The position numbers and the translations under genes are program-made. Positions 34,932 to 42,862 of a stretch of DNA of 64,000 bases are shown here, piece by piece; position 1 is the first letter of the stretch; each line of letters starts with the position of its first letter. The DNA is from Candidatus Obscuribacter sp. (GTDB lineage Bacteria; Cyanobacteriota; Vampirovibrionia; Obscuribacterales; Obscuribacteraceae), in assembly GCA_016718315.1 (NCBI GenBank), contig JADKDV010000004.1, positions 1 through 64,000 on the forward strand, in the 5' to 3' direction. The notes beneath the pieces are model-generated. The model saw only the letters and a list, made by a program, of their open reading frames with translations. It did no database searches and was not told the origin of the DNA.

Positions 34932-36218
34932 ATGTTAGATATCAAATACATAAAAGAGCACCAGGCGCTTGTGCGCCAGGCTATCCGAGACAAGGGCATA
35001 GAGCTTGATTTGGCTGAGCTTTTGCAGGTGCGTGAGCACTTCGAAAAACTTGATCAACAAGTGGATTTGCTACGCCAGAAGCGCAATAAATTGAGCAAGG
35101 CAAAAGACAATGAGGGGCAAGGAGATGAGGGTCTGCGGCGTGAACTAGCCCGTGAGCTAAATGCTGAGATCAAAGCTAAAGAGGCTGAATTGCGTGATTT
35201 GCAAATACACTATGATCAATTGATGTTGCTTGTCCCCAATCCTGTACTGGCTGATGTGCCAGTAGGTAAAGATGATAGCGACAACGTCGAGCTTTATAAA
35301 TGCAGCGAGCTGCGTCAGTTTGATTTTAAGCCAAAAGACCATTATGAGCTAGCTTGTGACCTCGGTCTGGTCGACTTTGAAAGGGCTCGGCTGGTTGGCG
35401 GTAGCCGTGCCTACGCTCTCAAAGGTCAGGGAATTTTGCTTGAGATGGCTGTCCTGAGGCTGGCTTTAGACTATCTCATCACTCGTGGATTTGGTCTTTA
35501 TGCGCCACCAATAATGGTGCGTCCTGAGATTATGGAAGGTACTGGGTATTTTCCTCTTGGGCGCGAAAACGCTTACGGTCTGGCTAAAGACGCAGAGTAT
35601 TTGACTGGTACGGCAGAAGTCGGGCTGGTGGGGATGCAAGCTGATACTGTTTTTGACCTTGAGCAATTGCCTCTAAAGATCGCTGGCATTTCGCCTTGTT
35701 TTAGACGGGAGGCGGGTGCTGCCGGTCGCGATACGCGTGGGTTGTACCGTGTGCATCAATTTCAAAAGGTGGAGCAAGTAGTGATTGCACCCGCTGATCT
35801 CGATATTGCAAAGGACCTGCACTATGAGATCCTGGGCAATGCTGAAGCGATATTGACGATGCTGGGGTTACCCTACCGTGTCGTTGCTGTTTGCACCGGT
35901 GATATTGGTCAGGGCCAGATTTTCAAACACGATATTGAGACTTATATGCCTGGACGAGCGGGCTATGGAGAGACCCATTCGTGTTCGCTCATGGGGGACT
36001 TCCAGGCGCGTAGATTGCGAATACGGTACAAGGACAGAGACGGTAAAAAGCATCTGGCTTATACCCTCAATAATACTGCGGCGGCTACTCCAAGGCTGCT
36101 CATACCGATACTGGAGCATTATCAAAATGCCGATGGCACGGTGACCATACCTGAGGTGCTGCGACCCTACATGGGTGGCAAGACTTTGCTAGGCTTTGCT
36201 TGGGCTGCAAGACTTTGA
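34932..36218 (+). CDS. serS: Seryl-tRNA synthetase
   Basis: 428 residues, class II synthetase charging tRNA-Ser with serine. The N-terminal coiled-coil arm (about 1-110; MLDIKYIKEHQALVRQAI, LLRQKRNKLSKAKDN) contacts the tRNA long variable arm. The catalytic core has motif 2 in CFRREAGAAGRDTRGLYRVH, the serine-site TGTAEVGL, ETHSCSLMGDFQARRL and motif 3 near LNNTAAATPRLLIPILEHYQ, ending VLRPYMGGKTLLGF. Motif 3 is of the NNTA-x-A-x-PR type rather than the commoner GSGLAVGR type. Full length and intact. Preceded by an unusually long untranslated region with a terminator. Confidence 0.96.
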   Translation: MLDIKYIKEHQALVRQAIRDKGIELDLAELLQVREHFEKLDQQVDLLRQKRNKLSKAKDNEGQGDEGLRRELARELNAEIKAKEAELRDLQIHYDQLMLLVPNPVLADVPVGKDDSDNVELYKCSELRQFDFKPKDHYELACDLGLVDFERARLVGGSRAYALKGQGILLEMAVLRLALDYLITRGFGLYAPPIMVRPEIMEGTGYFPLGRENAYGLAKDAEYLTGTAEVGLVGMQADTVFDLEQLPLKIAGISPCFRREAGAAGRDTRGLYRVHQFQKVEQVVIAPADLDIAKDLHYEILGNAEAILTMLGLPYRVVAVCTGDIGQGQIFKHDIETYMPGRAGYGETHSCSLMGDFQARRLRIRYKDRDGKKHLAYTLNNTAAATPRLLIPILEHYQNADGTVTIPEVLRPYMGGKTLLGFAWAARL

Positions 36219-36247
36219 TAGAGCGGCAGTAACATGCTGTCGTCCTA

Positions 36248-37726
36248 TCATTTGCCTTTGGGGAAGATAAGTACGCTATTCCAGAGCCCATAGCGTTCAT
36301 CGATATCGTTGCCAGCACGCCACAGATCCTTTTGGGCAATTAGAGGTGTCTTGCGAGTATCGATGGCTACTGGTTTGGCGAGATATTTGGAGTAGTACGA
36401 CAGATCATCTGCGGGCGTGCCAGATGACTGCTCCATCGCCGTCACAATCGGTACTTTGTGGCTGCGCAAGATGTCTGCTGCCGAGCGAGTAGCACCGGCA
36501 GTGGTGTCGGCGCCGTGCATCATGCCTGACCAAAATACTACTTTGTTGTTTTTGTCAGAGTCTACAATCTGCTTGATTTTGCCTGCCATAAAGTTGTCTC
36601 GTTCTTGAGCAGCTTTAGCATTTACATCACCGGTGCCATTGTCCACGCCGACTATTTTGATGCCGCTTGCGCGCGCATTATCAATCATTTTGGCAAAGTC
36701 TTGAGTGCGAAATGCCTCGGGTAAATCTTTGAGGTCGCGTGATTTGCTGTATTTGTCTAACTGGCTCTGAGTCATCTCCAGGGCTAGATGGGTCGCGCCT
36801 GCTGCCCTCAGGTCTTTGATGGCATCGGCGCCAAATTTATGCATCGGACCATCGGCTGAGTGCTGCTCACCTATCATCAGCACGCGAGTGCGGCGCATGG
36901 CGTCGCTAATGTGTTTGGTTGGATCTTCGCCAGCTTTGTTGATCTCGTCCAGGTAGGGCTTAGCTCTTTCTCTTTCGCGCTCGGCAAATTTTTCCTGGAA
37001 GCGTTTAAATCCTTCCAGATTTTGCACCGGGCTCAAATCCTTATGATTGGGGGTCTCTTTGAGATAGAGTCCAGGCAGATTGGTGGGATTTTCCTGAAAT
37101 TCTATGTGCGCTTTACGCTGAGCGGGATCTTGCAGATGCTTGAGCAATTTAGCGTCGTTCATTTGCTCAAGTGATAGCGGTTTTGTAGAGCCTTCGGCTT
37201 TTAATGCCTTTTCAACGCGCTGGATTTCTTCCAGTTTGCCTGGCTTCATGATGTTTGATAAAAGCTCCAGCTTTTTGTTTTGAGCAGCAAAGGTGGGCTC
37301 GTCGGGTCTGAGGTTATGTCCAGTCCACTCTGCTTTACGTCCCATTTGTTCCATTGCTGCAAAGGTCTCCTTAACTCTATCGGCGCCATACTTGCCGATC
37401 ATTTCTCTAAATGCGTGATTGCGATAACTATCTGGCGCGACTAATCCTCCCAGTGGTGCTTCCACTACTTTGCCGTTTTCGCCGGTCATGTCAAAGAAGC
37501 GTCTTTCGAATTCGGGGTCTTTTTTAAATATTGCAGTCATGTCTGGTTGTTTGTCTTTTGGCACGCCCAGACTAAATTCACCACCTGATGCTCTGCCGCT
37601 CAGTTGATTGTTGACGTTGCGCTCCTGTGCCTCAGCTACAAAAATATTGCGCACATTGAGGCTATCGCTTGCGTTGAGATGTCTTTCGCTAAGCTGTTCT
37701 GGAGCGTCCTGTCTTACGTTTGCCAT
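36248..37726 (-). CDS. Large protein with ChaN/Tiki-like C-terminal domain
   Basis: 492 residues, no signal peptide. The N-terminal 270 residues are charged and helical without a recognised domain. The C-terminal part (about 275-490) starts RVLMIGEQHSADGPMHKFG and continues HLALEMTQSQLDKYSK, GIKIVGVDNG, NNKVVFWSGMMHGADT and DLSYYSKYLAKPVAIDTRK. A GE-x-H motif followed by an acidic ALEM strand is typical of the ChaN/TraB/erythromycin-esterase-like (EreA/Tiki) superfamily, some of which are metal-dependent hydrolases or heme binders. Assignment is by motif only. It converges on serS. Confidence 0.55.
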   Translation of the reverse strand: MANVRQDAPEQLSERHLNASDSLNVRNIFVAEAQERNVNNQLSGRASGGEFSLGVPKDKQPDMTAIFKKDPEFERRFFDMTGENGKVVEAPLGGLVAPDSYRNHAFREMIGKYGADRVKETFAAMEQMGRKAEWTGHNLRPDEPTFAAQNKKLELLSNIMKPGKLEEIQRVEKALKAEGSTKPLSLEQMNDAKLLKHLQDPAQRKAHIEFQENPTNLPGLYLKETPNHKDLSPVQNLEGFKRFQEKFAERERERAKPYLDEINKAGEDPTKHISDAMRRTRVLMIGEQHSADGPMHKFGADAIKDLRAAGATHLALEMTQSQLDKYSKSRDLKDLPEAFRTQDFAKMIDNARASGIKIVGVDNGTGDVNAKAAQERDNFMAGKIKQIVDSDKNNKVVFWSGMMHGADTTAGATRSAADILRSHKVPIVTAMEQSSGTPADDLSYYSKYLAKPVAIDTRKTPLIAQKDLWRAGNDIDERYGLWNSVLIFPKGK

Positions 37727-37911
37727 GGTAGAAAATTCTTTAGTAAGTAAAGTATCAAAAGGTCTGGGGTGATACTTACTCTATCCAGGCTTTGGGGCGT
37801 TTTTGTGGCACAGCCCTAGTAGGTGCTGGAGCAATTGCAATAGCACCTAGTCGTGCTTTTGCACTGTAATGATTCTCTCGTTTTTTCTGGGTTATTAGTT
37901 CTGGCGTGAAG

Positions 37912-38583
37912 TCACACTTTGTGTGGCTTCTGGAAGACACCTCTAAACGGCTTAGATAGCCAATTGAAGATATTGCGTTTGGGTAGGTAAGGACAGCCAA
38001 GGCTGGCTTCGTCGCCAAGGGCGAGCCAGCGCATGTCGACGTAATATGGCAAAAATTCAGGATGGTCCATACACTTTACGCTTGTGTCTACGATAAAGGC
38101 TTCGGCAGCAGCTCCGTGCAGCCCCTTTTGTCTGGCAAGCTCTCCGATTTTGCGTCCCAGTTTGTTATTTGCCAGGTCTTTGCGCCTGTCCATGAGGTCT
38201 TCGGTGCTGACACCATTAAAGTCAAAGCAGTATTCTGCCCATTCATTGGCTGCAAATAGATCGCGAGATAGTCTCGGTCCCAGCTCAAAGTCAGCCAGAG
38301 CTGATCCGTACATATGCTGAAAGCCGTTTATTTTTTGACGAAAAACGACGATTTGTTTGTCGCCATACTGAATTGTGTAAGTAGGCTGTCCCCAGTAGGG
38401 TGACTGTGCGGGCTCGTTAAACTCCCGGCCATAGCCAAATTTGATCAGTTCACTTCTGCCAAAAATCTCTTGCTGAGCCAGACTGACACGCCAGATCACG
38501 CTTACAACGTAAATAGCCAGAATAGCCACTGGAGCTGCTGTTAAAAACGCTAGCGCTTTCCAGCTTGAGCATATTTTCATCAT
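37912..38583 (-). CDS. Membrane-anchored protein of unknown function
   Basis: 223 residues with an N-terminal hydrophobic anchor (WKALAFLTAAPVAILAIYVV) and an otherwise soluble domain, e.g. PTYTIQYGDKQIVVFRQKIN, WAEYCFDFNGVSTEDLMDRR and KIGELARQKGLHGAAAEAFI. A basic start MMKICSSWK supports a signal anchor with the domain outside. No family recognised. It lies between two unrelated minus-strand genes with gaps of 120-190 bases and is probably transcribed alone. Confidence 0.65.
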   Translation of the reverse strand: MMKICSSWKALAFLTAAPVAILAIYVVSVIWRVSLAQQEIFGRSELIKFGYGREFNEPAQSPYWGQPTYTIQYGDKQIVVFRQKINGFQHMYGSALADFELGPRLSRDLFAANEWAEYCFDFNGVSTEDLMDRRKDLANNKLGRKIGELARQKGLHGAAAEAFIVDTSVKCMDHPEFLPYYVDMRWLALGDEASLGCPYLPKRNIFNWLSKPFRGVFQKPHKV

Positions 38584-38704
38584 TGCACCACAATTAGTAT
38601 GTGATGCATCTTAGTGCCTCAAGACTGGGGACGAGTTAAGCTCCGGTAAAGTCAGCGCTAAGACTTGGCCAGACCCTAGATTTCCATGGGCGAAAAAAAG
38701 TGAA

Positions 38705-39910
38705 TTAACCCATCAAGTCTGTGCGGATTTCAACACGCTTTAGCTCGTGCCAGTTGATACGGGCAAACATCTCCAGCTCTTGACCAGGGGTGCGGCAGCA
38801 GTGATGTACGATAAAGGCTGCTTTAGTCTCGCACAGCTCGCCTCTTTGTAGTTTGTCTACACAGGCAAGACCGATGCGGGCATGCACAGGGTTGATATAA
38901 CCGCGTGAGAGCATGGCTTCGGCAACAGTGTCCTCGTAGTCCACAATCTCAGCTGCTACGTCTCTGAGCAGGCGCTCTGGTACGATTTGAGCACGGCGCA
39001 AGAGTTTGAATACTTCGTCGAGAGCCTCGGACTCAGCAATTACTTGCTCAACTGGCACATCGAGGCGGCGTACCAGGCGAATCAGTTTGACAGCGCGGCG
39101 ATAAGTAATGACGCGGTTTTGGATCATGCGTTGCAGCTTGAGAGCTGCGTCCAGGACCTGCTCGGAGACCTGTCCGCGATCTAGCAAGACACGACCAATG
39201 TTGTTATCTTCTTCGGTGCTGATTTCAGCGGCGATAGTAATTTCTTTGGGATGGACAAGCTCGGCTGAGATGAGGAATTCACCCAGTCTGGGAGCGGCTG
39301 ATTGAGCTCTGAAGAACTTGCCGTTATCGCCAAGTACTTCACGCAAACTGACCTGGCGTTCGTGCATTTCTTTGCAAAAACTGATTGCCTCTGGAAAAGT
39401 TACTTTGTTGTCGCGCAGCATCACTTGCAGGTTTAGCGCGCCTTCGAGAGTTTTGGGAGTAATAAAGCGGAGTAGTAAGAGGGCGCCACCAAGTGTGGTG
39501 CTATGACGTTCTGCTTCGCGTTTGCCCTGTGCTAATTGATGTTCTTCGACTACACCAGATGCCATAAGCAGGCGTCCCAGTTTTGTCTGGCTCTCACCAC
39601 TGCGGCTCAGACCATTGAGACGGAATGATTCGCTGATGTCGACTTTGTTGGTATGTGAAAAGCGTAGTAAATCTTTGGCCAGTGAATTGTCGATAGTGCC
39701 TTCTCTAATAAGGTTTTGCACTTCAAGGGCACATTTGATGTCGTGATCGTCGACCCAGCCGGTCATAACGAGTACACGTCCAATGGGGAAGGAAGTTCTC
39801 TTAGCAATTGAGAGTCCTTCGGAAACGGCTGAAACATCAACAATACCGGTCTCCAGGAAGAGTTCTCCTAAACGGTAGCGATTTTCACGCTGCTTCTTAA
39901 TGAGGTTCAT
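38705..39910 (-). CDS. Protein built of tandem GspE-N-like helical repeats
   Basis: 402 residues from the ATG at 39910, chosen for AAGGAG seven bases upstream; the frame is open to 40114. The whole protein is a tandem array of about 70-80-residue modules following the pattern LGELFLETGIVDVSAVSEGL, IGRVLVMTGWVDDHDIKCAL, LGRLLMASGVVEEHQLAQGK, LGEFLISAELVHPKEITIAA and IGRVLLDRGQVSEQVLDAAL. Each has G-x-L-L-x-x-x-G-x-[IV] followed by an LxxAL helix, as in MshEN/GspE-N-type domains, some of which bind cyclic di-GMP. The same module forms the C-terminus of the kinase at 25564-27558. No enzymatic domain is attached; a regulatory or scaffold role is inferred. Confidence 0.72.
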   Translation of the reverse strand: MNLIKKQRENRYRLGELFLETGIVDVSAVSEGLSIAKRTSFPIGRVLVMTGWVDDHDIKCALEVQNLIREGTIDNSLAKDLLRFSHTNKVDISESFRLNGLSRSGESQTKLGRLLMASGVVEEHQLAQGKREAERHSTTLGGALLLLRFITPKTLEGALNLQVMLRDNKVTFPEAISFCKEMHERQVSLREVLGDNGKFFRAQSAAPRLGEFLISAELVHPKEITIAAEISTEEDNNIGRVLLDRGQVSEQVLDAALKLQRMIQNRVITYRRAVKLIRLVRRLDVPVEQVIAESEALDEVFKLLRRAQIVPERLLRDVAAEIVDYEDTVAEAMLSRGYINPVHARIGLACVDKLQRGELCETKAAFIVHHCCRTPGQELEMFARINWHELKRVEIRTDLMG

Positions 39911-40417
39911 GACAAGCTCCTTGGTCCACTTACCTCTTATGCCCTGTCGCCTCAATTTTAGGCAGGCAATTAAGCCGAAATTATCGGTCAGAGCACCTCT
40001 TGAGAAGGTGCAAAGGGTCGGGACTCGTAGTGTGAGGGAGATAGCTGACTTTAAAATGTGGGCAAAAAAATTGCTCACAAAATGAAGGCAGCAGTGTTTT
40101 GGCTCAATGAGCACTTAGTAAAAGCGGACCTAGGAGGCAAATGCCTCAATGCCGAAGATACTCTCGAGAGGCGCCGCTGTCAAGTAGAATTAATATCGCC
40201 TGCTCACGAGGCTTAAATTAACTGTGCACTGCCGCGCCGGGCAATTGTCGTCGAGCTGTACCATATGGCAAAAAGACTCAGTTCAAAGCGGTATACACGC
40301 TTTCGTTAATACGAGACTGTGAATTTACGGGCATCAGGGCTCGTGATTAGATAAAAGTGTGAGCTTTGAATTGCCCGATTACTAAAAGCCCCGGACTGCT
40401 TCCGGGGGTGCCTTGCT
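39911..40417. other. Divergent intergenic region
   Basis: About 500 bases between the repeat protein and the 40.4-kb gene. A hairpin CCCCGG-ACTGCTT-CCGGGG lies at about 40390-40408, just before the start of the plus-strand gene, and could affect its translation. No gene or known RNA was recognised. Confidence 0.4.
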
Positions 40418-41875
40418 GTGGAGTGCGCTATGCTGAGAAATTCTGTAGATCTCGATGAACTCAAGAATCGTCAGACCTTTCCTAAGAACAATTATTTTTG
40501 CTACAAGTGGCGCATCAAAGACCACTTTAATCGCTCCATAGACAGACAGCAGTTTCACCTTAATAGTCTGGGTGCTAATAACGATAAGTCATTGATGAAT
40601 GACCGCATCATGCAGCTTTATAAATCAAGCTTTGGCACATCACGCAAAGATTTGATTGTTGACCTCGCTCAAGAGGCAATGAGCTTCCTCGAAAAGCGTC
40701 GCACCGAAAAGAAACGCGCCGAACAAACAGAGTTGATGCTGAGCCAGGCTACTACCAGCATGGTCGACTTTGCTTCCAATATATTGCTTGGCTTTAGTAC
40801 CGAGCTCAATAGCTTGATGGGTCTCAGTGAGTTATTTATTACTGCCGCCGAGCCCGAGTCCAAAAAGCTTGGTGCTGGCACTGATGGTGGTATCACTCAT
40901 GTGGTCCAATCGAGTTTTAGTACCCACACGTTTAGACTGGCTATTGAGGGTCGACTTGAGGTAATCAACTTTTATCTAGTGCCTGCTGACACAATGCTCA
41001 CTCTCAACGAAATCGCCAGACATTATGAGCCTTTAGAGAGATGGCGCAGCACCATTGAGGCCAATAGTGCTGTGACTTGGCACAATGATGAAGGTGTGGT
41101 CACAAGAGATGTCGCTGAAGTCATCTGCGCTGAGCTTTTACGCTATCTGATTGCTGCTACACAAGAGCGTCTTGCTCCCGCTGAGCAAAAAGAAAGCGCA
41201 GATGAGTTTTTCTTTGAGATGAGTGCACCCGCTCCCTGGGAAGTCGAAATCGCCAGTCGTGGGTCGGTTGAAACTTCGTCAACTTCGGTGCCAGGATCCT
41301 CTTTCGCTGCCTCTTCCTTGTCCACTCCATCCTCTTCGGGCATTGGTGCCACTGCTCAAACATCAGGTGCCGCCGATGAAGCACAAGATGCTATCTATCC
41401 CGAGCTTGATGTTCCCGTCAAAGAAGTACCCGCCATAGTGGTTGTACCTGAGCAGTTTCCAGAGACCCATCCACATTATTTCCAGGATTATAACGAGGGA
41501 TTTCCCAAAGCGGAGTCAGCGACATATCAATACGGCTTTGCTGGTCAAAGTTATGACGTCGGCAGCAAGAGTATGTACGACCTGCCCTGTGTCACTCAAG
41601 CAATGATTGCTGCTTGCTCCAAGAGTCCAGACCTTATGCGTCCTGAGCCCGCCAAACCAGCTGTTAGCAGTGTTGCCAATCCTGTGGCTTGCCCCGACAG
41701 TGTCGCTGCCACCTCGCCTGTGCCTTCAAATTGCGCACCAGTGGAGGCTGCCGTTGAAGTTCAGTCGCCGCAGCCTGTCAGTCCTCAGTCTGTAGCTAAC
41801 ACAAAAGAGACCACTAAAAAGTCAAAATCAAGCAAAGCAAAATCACGAGGCAAGCGCCGCAACGGTAAAAACTAG
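40418..41875 (+). CDS. Protein of unknown function with disordered C-terminal half
   Basis: Up to 485 residues; GTG at 40418 or ATG at 40430 are both in frame and neither has a clear ribosome-binding site. The N-terminal half (about 1-240) looks folded and mostly helical (KDLIVDLAQEAMSFLEKRRT, TMLTLNEIARHYEPLERWRS). The second half is Pro/Ser/Ala/Val-rich with tandem-like SVAATSPVPS and ends in a basic KKSKSSKAKSRGKRRNGKN tail that could bind nucleic acid or acidic surfaces. No family recognised. It overlaps the convergent 41872 gene by four bases. Confidence 0.65.
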   Translation: MECAMLRNSVDLDELKNRQTFPKNNYFCYKWRIKDHFNRSIDRQQFHLNSLGANNDKSLMNDRIMQLYKSSFGTSRKDLIVDLAQEAMSFLEKRRTEKKRAEQTELMLSQATTSMVDFASNILLGFSTELNSLMGLSELFITAAEPESKKLGAGTDGGITHVVQSSFSTHTFRLAIEGRLEVINFYLVPADTMLTLNEIARHYEPLERWRSTIEANSAVTWHNDEGVVTRDVAEVICAELLRYLIAATQERLAPAEQKESADEFFFEMSAPAPWEVEIASRGSVETSSTSVPGSSFAASSLSTPSSSGIGATAQTSGAADEAQDAIYPELDVPVKEVPAIVVVPEQFPETHPHYFQDYNEGFPKAESATYQYGFAGQSYDVGSKSMYDLPCVTQAMIAACSKSPDLMRPEPAKPAVSSVANPVACPDSVAATSPVPSNCAPVEAAVEVQSPQPVSPQSVANTKETTKKSKSSKAKSRGKRRNGKN

Positions 41876-42645
41876 TAATCCAGATGCCGTACTGATACTT
41901 TTTGAAAGCCTGGGCTAGACGCGCCTGCATCCTCTTTTTGCCAGCACCACTCCACCAAAAAATCTGGTTTGGTCAGGTAGTGAACAGGCATTTTGCCAAA
42001 CGGTTGTTTGCTACCAAGTAACCTGTACACAGTCTGCCTCGCGGTATCGTCTGGGGCGATGACGTTTAGCCTGATGATGTGACCATCAGCCGACAAGCGC
42101 ATCTGAGTGTGTGTTTTAAATAGTTGATTGGCTGTAAAACCAGCAAAAGTTTTTAGGTCTGTGGCTTTTAGCTTGTCTTCCAGATGATCTTCGTAGTTCT
42201 TCTTTTTGAGTCCTGTAGCCAGGAGCATGTCGTTGTCGTTTTTGTAGGCAAAAGCATTTTTATAGTATGGTCCACTGATGCCTGTTTCCAAGCCGTTTTG
42301 GAAGCTCACTGCAAAGTAGATGTAGCGATAGTTGCGGGGATGCGCTGGTATCGATTTTAGTGCGTCAGTGACAATGGCTCTGACAGACTTTTCGGCCATA
42401 GGCATGGGTAGAGCCTTGGAGCCCAGTCCTGCAAGTTGATACTGGCCTTTATCGAGGCGCTCCAGGATTACCCATATGTCTCCATTGGCGCCAGCTACCT
42501 TCAGCTTATTGAGTTTGCCAACGGCAGTGTTAAATGTGTTATCCCAATTGTCGGCAGTAGCCTGTGGCGCTGCAAGCAACAAACAGCTGCTTACAACGAG
42601 ACTGAGCCATTTTAATGAGCGCAAAAATGTGTGAGAACTAGCCAT
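41872..42645 (-). CDS. Secreted protein of unknown function
   Basis: 257 residues with a typical signal peptide (LRSLKWLSLVVSSCLLLAAP, likely cleavage after ATA near residue 32). The mature protein includes GDIWVILERLDKGQYQLAGL, YRYIYFAVSFQNGLETGISG and GHIIRLNVIAPDDTARQTVY; no catalytic motif is seen. The periplasm or exterior is the likely site. It is flanked by convergent and divergent genes and appears to be a single-gene transcript. Confidence 0.68.
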   Translation of the reverse strand: MASSHTFLRSLKWLSLVVSSCLLLAAPQATADNWDNTFNTAVGKLNKLKVAGANGDIWVILERLDKGQYQLAGLGSKALPMPMAEKSVRAIVTDALKSIPAHPRNYRYIYFAVSFQNGLETGISGPYYKNAFAYKNDNDMLLATGLKKKNYEDHLEDKLKATDLKTFAGFTANQLFKTHTQMRLSADGHIIRLNVIAPDDTARQTVYRLLGSKQPFGKMPVHYLTKPDFLVEWCWQKEDAGASSPGFQKVSVRHLDY

Positions 42646-42862
42646 GCGCTAAGTCTATTACAAAACAAACAAAGTAAATGGAAACACCTGTGACTCTTTG
42701 CAGTCTCTGGGTTTTGACCACGGCCGCAACAACCAGAGTGGCTTTTGGGCAAAAGGTCGAGTTTGAGTTCACAGGCAATTCATAAGTGTGGGGTCAAATA
42801 TAAAAAGGACGCACCCTAAATATATCTCTTATACTATTGATTGCTCTACATTGGAAAAGTAA

